Of a DNA stretch of 64,000 bases, positions 18,943 through 27,541 are shown in pieces. Position numbers and translations under genes: made by a program. Position 1 is the stretch's first letter; every line of letters starts with the position of its first letter. The stretch lies in assembly GCA_027081115.1 (NCBI GenBank), contig JALWLD010000121.1, positions 127,296-191,295 of the forward strand. Reading direction: 5' to 3'. The notes under the pieces are model-generated. The model was given only the letters and a program-made list of their open reading frames with translations, did no database searches and was not told where the DNA came from. This DNA is from Sulfurovum sp. (GTDB lineage Bacteria > Campylobacterota > Campylobacteria > Campylobacterales > Sulfurovaceae).

Positions 18943-20253
18943 ATGCACAGCTTTGCCCCTGAAATTATGATCATTACTATATTAAGTTTGGTGGTGTTCT
19001 CTGATGCTCTTGCAAACAAGATAAAAATACCTTCAGTCTTTTTGTTGCTTGCAGGTTCGTATCTTATCTATACCTATGTGAAAGTGGCGGTACCTATTAA
19101 TCTTGCAGAACACTTTGATACTATTATTTTATTTTGTATCCCGCTTATTTTTATGGGAGATGCTTTACATTTACATTGGTCCGATATTAAAAAGCATGGT
19201 TGGAGTATTTTTTACCTCGCAGTTGTTGCTGTGGCACTTTCTATTACAGTAGGTGCAAGCTTACATCATTTCAATGTATTTGAAGGCTTGACACTTGGTG
19301 CATATGTCTCTTTATTCGCTATTAACATGGCAACAGATGCTGTCTCAGTACAGTCAGTTCTTTCGCGTTTTGAGGGCATAAGCCATGATATTAAAGTACT
19401 CATTGAGGGAGAATCTCTGGGAAATGATGCGACAGCGGTCATTGCCTTTTTCTTCATCGGTCTGCCTTGGATGATGTCTGGAGAGATTGATGCGGGACAT
19501 GCAGCCTTGGATGCACTACGTGTCTTTGCTGTAAGTATCGGTATGGGACTTGTGATAGGGTATATTTTCTATATGCTGATGAAACTTTTTTCAGATAAAC
19601 GTGGGGAGTTGTTTACCTTTATCATTGAAGGGTATTTGGCTTATGTCCTTGCCGAAGAGTTACATGTATCTGGTATCTTGACACTGATTGTTGCCATCAT
19701 CGCAACCAAAGCATGGATTGATATGGATATAGAAGCATCTTGTAGTATAGAGAATAAACCAGTGTCCAAAAGTTTTTTACGTAAAATAAGACTGGAAAAT
19801 ATTTGTGCAACAACCAATGAGAGATTGGAATACATTTATGAGATGGCAAAAGAGTTTGGCTATATTGCTGCGGTTATGATCTTTTTTGTGTTAGCCGAAA
19901 TGGTTGATTTTGAAAAGCTTTGGAATTACAGTACGGAGATTCTTATTATGTTTACCGTGACAACACTGATACGTGCACTCTCCATGGCTAAGTTTGCATT
20001 TTTTGGAAAAACGATTGATTCTATTAAACCTGTGGGACTTGAAGGGTGGTTTATTTTAACTTTTTCAGGTATGAAAGGTGCACTTTCTATTATCTTGGTA
20101 CATATGATACCTGTAAGCTATGAGTATAAAGAGTTGTTTGAATCCGTGACTATTGGTGTGGTAGTACTTTCCATCTTTGTCTATGGAACAGTACTTTGGA
20201 CCTATTTTACTTTCTTCAAGAAAAAGGAAGAGAAGAAAATTTTCCAACATTAA
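18943..20253 (+). CDS. CPA1-type cation/proton antiporter
   Basis: The 436-residue membrane protein has about 12 helices. The ion-binding region of CPA1 exchangers is recognisable as ATDAVSVQSVLSRF followed by EGESLGNDATAV, containing the conserved ND pair. Such proteins export Na+ or K+ in exchange for H+. I chose the ATG at 18943, five bases after AAAGGA, rather than the TTG one codon earlier. It ends three bases before the convergent lipoprotein gene. The transported ion cannot be read from sequence. Confidence 0.85.
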   Translation: MHSFAPEIMIITILSLVVFSDALANKIKIPSVFLLLAGSYLIYTYVKVAVPINLAEHFDTIILFCIPLIFMGDALHLHWSDIKKHGWSIFYLAVVAVALSITVGASLHHFNVFEGLTLGAYVSLFAINMATDAVSVQSVLSRFEGISHDIKVLIEGESLGNDATAVIAFFFIGLPWMMSGEIDAGHAALDALRVFAVSIGMGLVIGYIFYMLMKLFSDKRGELFTFIIEGYLAYVLAEELHVSGILTLIVAIIATKAWIDMDIEASCSIENKPVSKSFLRKIRLENICATTNERLEYIYEMAKEFGYIAAVMIFFVLAEMVDFEKLWNYSTEILIMFTVTTLIRALSMAKFAFFGKTIDSIKPVGLEGWFILTFSGMKGALSIILVHMIPVSYEYKELFESVTIGVVVLSIFVYGTVLWTYFTFFKKKEEKKIFQH

Positions 20254-20255
20254 GG

Positions 20256-20657
20256 TTAAAGGTCAGTACCGATGACACAGGCTTTATTTCCTGTGGCAGA
20301 ATCAAAGTCTGTAATATTTTGATTGATATCTTCCTGCAGCCATACCGCAAGATCCTGCTCTGTACACTCGAGACTATTACTTATTTTCCCATAGGTGGAA
20401 CAGGTTACTCCCAACTCTGTAACAAGTGTTTCAGCATTTATATAGTTGTAGTTTATAACAAGTCCATTTTTAATTACAGCACAGGCAGCAAGGTTTACCC
20501 CATTGATAATAATGACTTTATCTTTTGCTGCAATGGTTTCAGTGGTAACATCACCACTTACCGTAGAGTTTACTGCATCATTGATAGTATCATCAATAGA
20601 TCCGCATCCTGTACATAACAATGTAGCAAGAGTAAGTAAAGTAATTTTGTATGACAT
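20256..20657 (-). CDS. small lipoprotein, function unknown
   Basis: The 133-residue product has a signal sequence with lipobox LCTGC (MSYKITLLTLATLLCTGC). The mature part is acidic and contains several Cys residues (AACAV, VTCST, LECTE, ACVIG). It shows no family I recognise. I chose the ATG at 20657, behind AAAAGGA, over a GTG five codons upstream because the -10 box at 20677-20682 places the transcript start at about that GTG. Confidence 0.7.
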   Translation of the reverse strand: MSYKITLLTLATLLCTGCGSIDDTINDAVNSTVSGDVTTETIAAKDKVIIINGVNLAACAVIKNGLVINYNYINAETLVTELGVTCSTYGKISNSLECTEQDLAVWLQEDINQNITDFDSATGNKACVIGTDL

Positions 20658-20676
20658 TTGATTCCTTTTCACAAGT

Positions 20677-20682
20677 ATTATA
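20677..20682 (-). promoter_or_regulatory. -10 box for the lipoprotein gene
   Basis: On the minus strand this reads TATAAT in TTGCTATAATACTTG, 20 bases upstream of the ATG at 20657. Confidence 0.6.
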
Positions 20683-20742
20683 GCAAGAGGAATGGAAAGT
20701 GTGACTGAATTAAATAAGTGAGTAATTAAAGAAGAAGTAAAC

Positions 20743-20761
20743 TCCCGGGATAATCCCGGGA
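20743..20761 (-). terminator. GC-rich palindrome after glnA
   Basis: TCCCGGGAT and ATCCCGGGA are perfect inverted repeats separated by one base, directly downstream of glnA. On the minus strand a pyrimidine-rich tract (GTTTACTTCTTCTTT) follows. It probably ends the glnA transcript. Confidence 0.65.
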
Positions 20762-20768
20762 AAAGGGT

Positions 20769-22202
20769 TTAGCAAGAGTAAGTTGCAATGTATTCGAATG
20801 CAGTTGGTCTACCTTCTACTGGGTAAACGTGTCTGTCAAACATATACTGTGAATACTCCATAACATAATCAGAACTCATGATTGGTGCTAGGAAGTCATG
20901 ATCTTTTTCAAGACCCTCTAGTGAATCTCTAAATGTACTTGGAAGTTCAGGAATACCACGCTCAGCAAGCTCTCTTCTTGAAATTTCAAACAAGTCTTCA
21001 TTTACTGGTCCAACCATTGGGTAACCACCCTTGTTGATACCGTCAAGACCAGCCATCATCAATACAGAGAAGGCAAGGTAAGGACATGATGTTGAGTCTG
21101 GGAATCTTGTTTCAATTCTAACCGCTTTTTCACCTGCACCGTAAGGGATACGACATGCAGCAGAACGGTTCTGGCTAGAGTAAGTAAGGATTCTTGGTGC
21201 TTCAAAACCTGGAAGAAGTCTTTTATAAGAGTTTGTACTTGGGTTTGTAAATGCAGCAACTGCTTCTTTGTGTGCAAAGATACCTGAAAGGTAATCAAGT
21301 GCTGTTTTAGAAAGGTTTGCATATGCACCCTCTTCATAGAAAAGGTTTACACCATTTTTCCAGAGTGACTGGTGTACGTGCATACCGTTTCCGTTATCAT
21401 TATAGATTGGCTTTGGCATAAATGTTGCAGTTTTACCGTTAAGGTGTGCAACCATTTTTACAACATACTTGTACTTCTGTACGTTATCTGCAGCTGTAAT
21501 GATATCAGAGAAAACGATTCCGATCTCATGCTGACCTTGTGCAACTTCATGGTGTCCAAGAACAACTTCAAGACCTACTTCTTCAAGAAGTAACATCATT
21601 TCAGCTCTCAAGTCTACTGCTGAGTCTGTTGGCATTACCGGGAAGTAACCACCTTTAATTCTTGGTCTGTGACCCATATTTCCTACATCTTCATAGTCAG
21701 CAGCATCTGCCCAGTGACCTTCATCTGTTTCTACTTTGAATGACTGGTGGTTGTCTTGGTCAACAATTTTCACATCGTCAAATATAAAGAATTCATTTTC
21801 AGGACCAAAGTAAGCTGCATCTGCGATACCAGCATCATCCAATGCTTTTAATGCTTTTTTAGCGATTGATCTTGGACATTTTGCATACAATTCATTTTTA
21901 TAGATGTCATATACATCACAAATAACGATGACTGTACTGTCTGCTGTAAACGGATCAAGGAACGCTGATTCTACATCTGGCTTAAGAAGCATATCTGATT
22001 CATTGATTGGCTGCCAGTTCTCAATGGATGAACCATCAAACGGAAGACCTGCTTCCAACATACCGTCATCAACTGCTGATGCTCTGTATGAAATATGGTG
22101 CCATGCACCTTTAATATCTGTGAATCTAAAGTCAATAAACTCAACTTCATTCTCTTCACAATACTTGTTAAACTCTGCTAAGTTGTTTACAAATTTACCC
22201 AT
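20769..22202 (-). CDS. glnA: glutamine synthetase type I
   Basis: The 477-residue enzyme makes glutamine from glutamate, ammonia and ATP. It carries DGSSIENWQPINESDM near the N-terminus, NGMHVHQSLW and NRSAACRIPY at the active site. The site that E. coli adenylylates, Tyr in NLYDLP, is replaced by DLFEIS with Phe405. The enzyme therefore probably cannot be switched off by adenylylation, as is known for Helicobacter pylori GlnA. TAGGAG precedes the ATG, and a strong -10 lies 35 bases upstream. Confidence 0.97.
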   Translation of the reverse strand: MGKFVNNLAEFNKYCEENEVEFIDFRFTDIKGAWHHISYRASAVDDGMLEAGLPFDGSSIENWQPINESDMLLKPDVESAFLDPFTADSTVIVICDVYDIYKNELYAKCPRSIAKKALKALDDAGIADAAYFGPENEFFIFDDVKIVDQDNHQSFKVETDEGHWADAADYEDVGNMGHRPRIKGGYFPVMPTDSAVDLRAEMMLLLEEVGLEVVLGHHEVAQGQHEIGIVFSDIITAADNVQKYKYVVKMVAHLNGKTATFMPKPIYNDNGNGMHVHQSLWKNGVNLFYEEGAYANLSKTALDYLSGIFAHKEAVAAFTNPSTNSYKRLLPGFEAPRILTYSSQNRSAACRIPYGAGEKAVRIETRFPDSTSCPYLAFSVLMMAGLDGINKGGYPMVGPVNEDLFEISRRELAERGIPELPSTFRDSLEGLEKDHDFLAPIMSSDYVMEYSQYMFDRHVYPVEGRPTAFEYIATYSC

Positions 22203-22236
22203 GTGTAACGCTCCTAAATTAAATTTTTATCCGTAA

Positions 22237-22242
22237 ATTATA
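22237..22242 (-). promoter_or_regulatory. -10 box for glnA
   Basis: On the minus strand this reads TATAAT in GGCTATAATTTACGG, with an implied leader of about 25 bases. Confidence 0.6.
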
Positions 22243-22276
22243 GCCACAATATTCTAAAGAGTTTCAAATAGTGTGC

Positions 22277-23065
22277 CTAAAAAGTAATCAATTCTTTCTC
22301 TCTGCCTTTAAATGTAACGGCTTTTGTGTAACCGACTTTTTTTGCAAGGGCTATGGTCTCTTCATATCCAAAGCCTACCTGATCTACAGCATGTGCATCA
22401 GAAGAAAAGGTAATAGGTATATCTAAAGCATAGGCTTCTTCCAAAATCTGGGTGGAAGGGTAGATCTCTTTGACAGGTTTTCTAAGCCCTGCGGCATTGA
22501 GTTCCATAACCATACCGGATGCTTTGATAGCTCTAAGTACATCTTTTGAGAGGAGTCTGATATCTTGCTTTGGCATATACTTAAAGACTTTTATAAGATC
22601 TAAGTGTCCTACAATGTCAAATTTCCCCATCTTGACCATTGCTTCAGTAGCTTCAAAATAGGCTTTCCAAATTTCATCAATATCTTTGGTTTTCCATCCA
22701 CCGATGAATTCGGGGTTGTCAAAACTCCACTTATCTATAAAATGTACAGAACCTATTAGGTAGTCGACATTAGCATTTAAAACACTATCGTTCATATGCC
22801 CGGGGAGGTAGTCTACCTCATACCCAAGTAAGATCTCTATCTCATTTTTGTAACGTGTTTTGGCTTCAAGTATATCGTTAGTATAGGCATCCATATCACA
22901 CAAGGGCAGTCTGTATTTTTCATCAAAATCCATAGGGGCATGTTCGGAAAAACCGTAAATATCAATACCAAGTTCAATGGCTTTTTCTATATATTCATGG
23001 ATGGTACCCTCTGCATGGTTACATCGTGTGGTGTGGTTGTGTAAGTCGATTCGTGTTGTTTTCAT
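22277..23065 (-). CDS. PHP-domain phosphatase, histidinol-phosphatase (HisJ/HisK) type
   Basis: The 262-residue protein has the metal-binding PHP motifs in order: DLHNHTTRCNHAEG, FSEHAPMDF, LLGYEVDYLPG, IGSVHFIDKWSFDNPEF, FDIVGHLDLIKVF and the C-terminal SSDAHAVDQVG. This pattern fits HisK-type histidinol-phosphatase, which makes histidinol in histidine synthesis, but other PHP phosphoesterases look similar. No his genes are adjacent. It is divergent from the amidohydrolase gene. Confidence 0.8.
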   Translation of the reverse strand: MKTTRIDLHNHTTRCNHAEGTIHEYIEKAIELGIDIYGFSEHAPMDFDEKYRLPLCDMDAYTNDILEAKTRYKNEIEILLGYEVDYLPGHMNDSVLNANVDYLIGSVHFIDKWSFDNPEFIGGWKTKDIDEIWKAYFEATEAMVKMGKFDIVGHLDLIKVFKYMPKQDIRLLSKDVLRAIKASGMVMELNAAGLRKPVKEIYPSTQILEEAYALDIPITFSSDAHAVDQVGFGYEETIALAKKVGYTKAVTFKGREKELITF

Positions 23066-23096
23066 AGAGAGATTTTAGCATAATTCTTTTTTATAG

Positions 23097-23102
23097 TATA
23101 AT
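23097..23102 (+). promoter_or_regulatory. -10 box for the amidohydrolase cluster
   Basis: TATAAT in ATAGTATAATAAAA lies 34 bases before the ATG at 23137. Confidence 0.6.
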
Positions 23103-23136
23103 AAAAATCAAGAATTTTTTACTTTAGAGGACTACG

Positions 23137-25092
23137 ATGCAAAATCTTAAAAAAGCGATGATTAAGTATACAGTAATGGCCATGATGATGGTCTCAGGAA
23201 GCAATGCTGAAGGAGTGACTTTCCAAGATATTGGAAAAGCACTGCCACTCCTTCCGGAAACAACGATCTATACAGCCAAAAAAATTATTACGATGGATCC
23301 TTCAAAGCCCGAAGTAGAAGCAGTTGCTGTGTTAGGAACAAAAGTACTTGCAGTAGGTTCTTTAAAAGAGCTGGAAGCTTCTGCAAAGGGACAACCTTAC
23401 AAGATAGATACAACGTTTAAAGACAAGACCGTTACACCAGGGTTCATTGCACAACATGTACACCCCTTTCTTGGTGCACTGTCAATGGAGTCAACGATTA
23501 TCTCTATTGAAGACTGGGCATTGCCAAGTGGATATGTGAAAAAGGCAATGGGGCATGAGGCATATATTGCACGTGTAAAAGAGGAACTTGCAAAACTAGA
23601 TAAAGAGGACCCAGAAAAGAAAAAACCTTTCTTTACCTGGGGGTATCATCAGACTTTTCATGGCAAAGTAAACCGTGCCGTACTGGATAAACTGGAAAGT
23701 AAGAGAGCTATTTTTGTCTGGCACCGCTCTTGTCATGAATTTATTTTGAACTCTGGTGCGATTGGATTGACAGGGATTACGAAAGAGTATTTGGCAAAGC
23801 AGAGTAAGGGTGCACAGTCTATGTCTAATCTGGAAGATGGTCATTTCTGGGAGCAGGGGCTCTTTGGTGTTCTAGGAAAGCTCTCCCCTTATGTAGCAAC
23901 ACCTGATCAGTTCAAACATGGGTTGAAGACCTTTAGTGCCTATATGCATCAGCAGGGAATAACTGCTGCCTCTGAACCGGGAGGTGTTCTGTCTAAACCT
24001 ATGACCGATCTTATTAACGGTGTTATTGGCACCGAGGAGACACCTTTTCGTTTCTATTTTCTGCCAGATGGAAAGAGTTTGGCGGAGAAGTACATTGATG
24101 GTGATCTCATAGGCGAGACAAAAAAACTGCTGAGCTGGGGAAAAGGAAAGTGTAGCTATCAGCCAAAGCAGGTTAAACTTTTTGCTGACGGGGCTATCTA
24201 CTCTCAGCTGATGAAACTTCGTGCAGGCTATACAGATGGGCATAAAGGAGAGTGGATGATGGAGCCTGATCTTTATGCCAGAGCATTTCGTAAATACTGG
24301 GATGCCGGTTATATGATCGTGACTCATGTAACGGGTGATGGTGGTCTGGATATGATGCTTGATAATCTTGAAATCAATATGCGCCGAAATCCACGGTATG
24401 ATCACAGAACTACTGCAGTACATTTTGGTGTAGCGCAAAAAGATCAGATAGAAAAGATAAAAAGACTGGGTGCCATTGTGAGTGCCAACCCTTATTATGT
24501 AACAGCACTTGCAGATAACTATAGTGAAAATGGGATGACACCAGAGAGAGTGAAGCGTATGGTACCAATGGCAGATGTTGAAAAAGCAGGTATTCACTTC
24601 TCTTATCATTCCGATATGCCAATGGCTCCAGCCCAGCCCCTCTTTTTAATGGACTGTGGTGTAAATCGTCTTTCTACATCAGGAAAAGTAAGTGCTCCGG
24701 AACAGAGAGTCAGCCGTATGGGTGCACTTAAGGCTGTTACTATTGAAGCAGCCTACTCTTGGCGGATGGAAGATCAAATAGGAAGTATAGAAGCAGGGAA
24801 ACTTGCCAATTTCACAGTTCTGGAAGAAGATCCATTAACTGTTGACAGGCTCAAGATAAAAGATATAAAAGTGTGGGGAACAGTGCTTGAAGGTAAAGTA
24901 TTGCCTGCAGAAAGTCTTGAGAGAGAAGTAGAAAAAAATAAACCACTCAATGGTATTGTTGAAAAAATAAACAAAAGAGATACACATCATAGTGTAAAAA
25001 ATGGTACACTTCATAATGATCACACAGACTGTGTCTGTACGATCAACAGAAAAATGGCTACTGCGATGATGGCAGCAGTTCAGACTAAATAA
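23137..25092 (+). CDS. exported YtcJ-like amidohydrolase
   Basis: The 651-residue protein has an N-terminal signal peptide (to about residue 24, ending GSNAEG). It then has a metal-dependent amidohydrolase fold of the amidohydrolase-3 (YtcJ) type: TIYTAKKIITMDP opening the beta-sandwich, VTPGFIAQHVHPF with the HxH metal ligands, and FSYHSDMPMAP near the end of the barrel. The closing segment is IGSIEAGKLANFTVLEEDPL. Family members hydrolyse amides or esters of varied substrates. It leads four same-strand genes that all encode exported products. The substrate is unknown. Confidence 0.85.
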   Translation: MQNLKKAMIKYTVMAMMMVSGSNAEGVTFQDIGKALPLLPETTIYTAKKIITMDPSKPEVEAVAVLGTKVLAVGSLKELEASAKGQPYKIDTTFKDKTVTPGFIAQHVHPFLGALSMESTIISIEDWALPSGYVKKAMGHEAYIARVKEELAKLDKEDPEKKKPFFTWGYHQTFHGKVNRAVLDKLESKRAIFVWHRSCHEFILNSGAIGLTGITKEYLAKQSKGAQSMSNLEDGHFWEQGLFGVLGKLSPYVATPDQFKHGLKTFSAYMHQQGITAASEPGGVLSKPMTDLINGVIGTEETPFRFYFLPDGKSLAEKYIDGDLIGETKKLLSWGKGKCSYQPKQVKLFADGAIYSQLMKLRAGYTDGHKGEWMMEPDLYARAFRKYWDAGYMIVTHVTGDGGLDMMLDNLEINMRRNPRYDHRTTAVHFGVAQKDQIEKIKRLGAIVSANPYYVTALADNYSENGMTPERVKRMVPMADVEKAGIHFSYHSDMPMAPAQPLFLMDCGVNRLSTSGKVSAPEQRVSRMGALKAVTIEAAYSWRMEDQIGSIEAGKLANFTVLEEDPLTVDRLKIKDIKVWGTVLEGKVLPAESLEREVEKNKPLNGIVEKINKRDTHHSVKNGTLHNDHTDCVCTINRKMATAMMAAVQTK

Positions 25093-25106
25093 TACAAAGG
25101 AAAAAC

Positions 25107-25304
25107 ATGAAGAAATTACTTATAGCATTTACAGTACTGGGACTAACAGTTGGGTCTGCCAATATGGTCACCAAAGCTGCAAAAAAGACAGTGAAACATG
25201 AAGTTAAAGAGAATTCTAAAGGTAGTATGGAGAAGAAGGTAAATAAAAAATTAAAAAAAGAGAAACGAAAGATGGAAGTAAAAGCTATAAAAGCGGTATT
25301 GTAG
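25107..25304 (+). CDS. small exported lysine-rich peptide
   Basis: The 65-residue product has a signal-like N-terminus (MKKLLIAFTVLGLTVGSANM) followed by a strongly basic stretch dominated by Lys. It has no cysteine and no recognised family. AAAGGA precedes the ATG, and its stop overlaps the start codon of the next gene (TAGTG). The amino-acid bias makes it less certain than its neighbours, but position and ribosome site support it. Confidence 0.6.
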   Translation: MKKLLIAFTVLGLTVGSANMVTKAAKKTVKHEVKENSKGSMEKKVNKKLKKEKRKMEVKAIKAVL

Positions 25305-25540
25305 TGCGAGGGCTTTTTATATTGGGCGTATCTATTTTAATGTTGGGTGGATGTACACCTTCAGACAGTAAAAATGAGAATACACGTACAGGCAACAATT
25401 CAGATGGGCATAAATGTATAGGTTCTGCTGGTTTTTCATGGTGTGCAAAGACAAATAAATGTGAACGTCCATGGGAATTGGCAAAAAAAGAGAAGTTTGA
25501 AAAATCTGCAGAAGCATTTAAAGATTTTTGTGGCAACTAA
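25304..25540 (+). CDS. small Cys-rich lipoprotein
   Basis: The 78-residue product starts at GTG overlapping the previous stop. Its signal sequence ends in the lipobox LGGC. The mature part carries the module CIGSAGFSWCAKTNKCERPW, a compact Cys/Trp pattern (C-x6-GxSWC-x5-C-xRPWE) that I have seen in small exported bacterial proteins of unknown role, sometimes grouped with peptidase inhibitors. A final FCGN adds a fourth cysteine, allowing two disulphides. Confidence 0.65.
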   Translation: MRGLFILGVSILMLGGCTPSDSKNENTRTGNNSDGHKCIGSAGFSWCAKTNKCERPWELAKKEKFEKSAEAFKDFCGN

Positions 25541-25562
25541 TAATCAGTAATAAAGGAACAAA

Positions 25563-26660
25563 ATGAGTTTGAAAAAAAATAGACTAGGATTCATTGCATT
25601 GGCATTGGCAGTAATAGGGATTAGTTCTTTGTCTGCATGTACCGGATGTCAAATAACTACAGAAGACAAAGCAGTGATCAATGGTAGAACTGTAGAGTTT
25701 GGTGTATTTATCGATACCAGTATAGCGGTCGTACCTCGTGGACATACGTTTACAGGAATGACCACTTTGGGTGACGGAAAAAAGTGGACTGCTAAATATG
25801 CATCTATCGGTATGATTATTGCAGATTATGATGTAATTGTAGATGGAATGAATGAAAAAGGGTTGGTTTGTGCCAATTTTTATTTCCCCGGGTTCACTAA
25901 ATATTCTGTAACAACAAAAGAAAATCAGTCTATCTCTATGTCCTCAACGGACATTGTTCAATGGATTCTCTCTATGTTCGAAACAGTTGATGAAGTGAAA
26001 AAAGCATTGGAGAACAATGAAGTAGCCATCTCACCTGTATTAACTCCCGGTTTCCCTCCACAGGTACAGCCTTTCCATTTTATTGTCTATGACAACACAG
26101 GAAAAAGTATTGTTTTTGAACCAATCGATGGAAAATTGAAAGTCTATGCCAATCCGATTGGTGTCATTACAAATTCACCAACATTCGACTGGCATATGAC
26201 GAACCTTAGAAACTATGTCAAGCTTGGAGGAAATACTCCCGATCCTAAAAAAGTATTTGGTATGACGCTGAAACCACTTGGACAAGGTGCAGGTATGCTG
26301 GGATTGCCAGGCGATTTTACACCACCGTCAAGATTTGTAAGAGCTGCCGCATTTGCCGGTAGTACTATTCCTGCAAAAACAGCAGAGAAAGGCGTGATGC
26401 AGGTGTTCCACATCCTTAACAGTTTTGACATCCCTGTCGGTGCGGCAAGAACGGTAGAAGAGGGTAAAATATTTTCTGACTATACCATGCTGACTGTAGT
26501 TAGAGATACCAAAAATCTTTGTTACTACTATAAGACATACGATGACCAAAATATCAAAATGCTCGATATGAAAGCTTTTGACCTGGATGCAAAGAAGATC
26601 GTAAAACTGCATACACTGACGGAACAGAAATTTGAAAATGTGAGTAAACAGCTTAAATAA
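25563..26660 (+). CDS. choloylglycine hydrolase / penicillin V acylase-family Ntn hydrolase
   Basis: The 365-residue protein belongs to the linear amide C-N hydrolases. After the signal sequence it reads ACTGCQITTEDKAVINGRTVEFG, matching the N-terminal Cys nucleophile (Cys26) and the following GRTxEFG of the family. VDGMNEKGLVCANFYFPG and the later VITNSPTFDWHMTNLRNY are also typical. Known members cleave bile salts, penicillin V or acyl-homoserine lactones. The substrate here is unknown. LSAC at the nucleophile also looks like a lipobox. AAAGGA precedes the ATG. It ends the exported-protein cluster. Confidence 0.85.
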   Translation: MSLKKNRLGFIALALAVIGISSLSACTGCQITTEDKAVINGRTVEFGVFIDTSIAVVPRGHTFTGMTTLGDGKKWTAKYASIGMIIADYDVIVDGMNEKGLVCANFYFPGFTKYSVTTKENQSISMSSTDIVQWILSMFETVDEVKKALENNEVAISPVLTPGFPPQVQPFHFIVYDNTGKSIVFEPIDGKLKVYANPIGVITNSPTFDWHMTNLRNYVKLGGNTPDPKKVFGMTLKPLGQGAGMLGLPGDFTPPSRFVRAAAFAGSTIPAKTAEKGVMQVFHILNSFDIPVGAARTVEEGKIFSDYTMLTVVRDTKNLCYYYKTYDDQNIKMLDMKAFDLDAKKIVKLHTLTEQKFENVSKQLK

Positions 26661-26706
26661 TTTTTATCTGCTTTATACTTGAAATACTCTTTTGGTAGAG
26701 TGTTTT

Positions 26707-27036
26707 GATGATGAAGTATCCGAGCTGTTAAAAAGTTCAAAGAGAAAGAAAGATCGTATTTTCCGGAAGTAAAGCAGATACCTTAGCAAGTTTGGAAGCA
26801 AAGTCAAAGAGGTGGATTTCAAGGGTAAGACCATGCTTTCTTCCTTTGTGGAAGGAGATATCTATATATACAATGTTGGATTCTCAGTAATGGCGAAAAA
26901 CTTTCTCCCACCACCGGATATACAAGGTAAACTGGTAGATTTTATCATCATGGACAAAACCCTATGAAGGTTGATCTGATGTATAAAGATCGTTGAGTCC
27001 ATTAAGGAAGGCACAATGCTTTATCCGAAGAAGTAA
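26707..27036 (+). pseudogene. frameshifted remnant of an unrecognised gene
   Basis: No intact frame spans this stretch, yet it reads as protein in pieces. AAG at 26750 opens KIVFSGSKADTLASLEA. After a shift near 26800 the next frame reads SKVKEVDFKGKTMLSSFVEG and continues to KLVDFIIMDKTL (stop at 26965). After another shift it reads KVDLMYKDR, and finally SIKEGTMLYPKK ends at 27036. At least three frame breaks in 330 bases suggest a decaying gene that once extended the exported cluster. I do not recognise the family. Confidence 0.55.
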
Positions 27037-27067
27037 GAGACTTAAACATGTCTTTAATTGAAAAAAA

Positions 27068-27529
27068 TTAAAGAATCTCCAAATCCTGTTCTGGTAGTGC
27101 GACAATCCGTCTCTCCATAAGATTGATCTCCTTTACTAGTTCCTTGGAAACTTCTTCCATAGAACTAAAATACTCTTTCGCAAGTTTTACGGAATCCTCA
27201 GTGATCTTTCTTTTTTTCCCAAATAATTTACTGAAAAATCCTTGTGATTCCATGTCGTAATAGATCTTGTAGATATTCAAATAGATATCATGCAGGTCAA
27301 AATGAAGTTTTTCAATTTTCTCAAAGCAATCTAGGGGATTATTCCTTAATCCGTTGAGTTTTTGTGCATCTGAATAGAACCATTTCCCAAACTGGCACTG
27401 TGTTGAGTTAACAGGAATGGCATCTTCTTCCATTTTAAAACCTGAAATTAGCATTTTGGCACGTTGTACCCAGTTGATATGTGCCGCTTTTGCCGCACGT
27501 AATTGGTCTAGTATCGTATGTTTCTCCAT
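27068..27529 (-). CDS. single-domain CZB (chemoreceptor zinc-binding) protein
   Basis: The 153-residue protein shows the CZB zinc ligands in order: His in AAHINWVQRAK, Cys in STQCQFGKWFYS, and the paired histidines in IEKLHFDLHDIY. CZB domains bind zinc and are usually attached to chemoreceptors or diguanylate cyclases, where they sense zinc or oxidants. Here the domain stands alone with a charged C-terminal helix (about residues 100-153). AAAGGAG precedes the ATG. A broken frame ends 12 bases upstream on the same strand. Confidence 0.8.
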   Translation of the reverse strand: MEKHTILDQLRAAKAAHINWVQRAKMLISGFKMEEDAIPVNSTQCQFGKWFYSDAQKLNGLRNNPLDCFEKIEKLHFDLHDIYLNIYKIYYDMESQGFFSKLFGKKRKITEDSVKLAKEYFSSMEEVSKELVKEINLMERRIVALPEQDLEIL

Positions 27530-27541
27530 TCTAAAACTCCT

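Noticed and set aside
20196..20618. Plus-strand frame opposite the lipoprotein gene
   Set aside because: It is antisense to a gene with a good lipobox, ribosome site and promoter, and its composition is not protein-like.
26944..27000. In-frame UGA codons in the decayed gene as selenocysteine sites
   Set aside because: The protein-like pieces on either side of the UGAs are in different frames, which indicates frameshifts rather than recoding.
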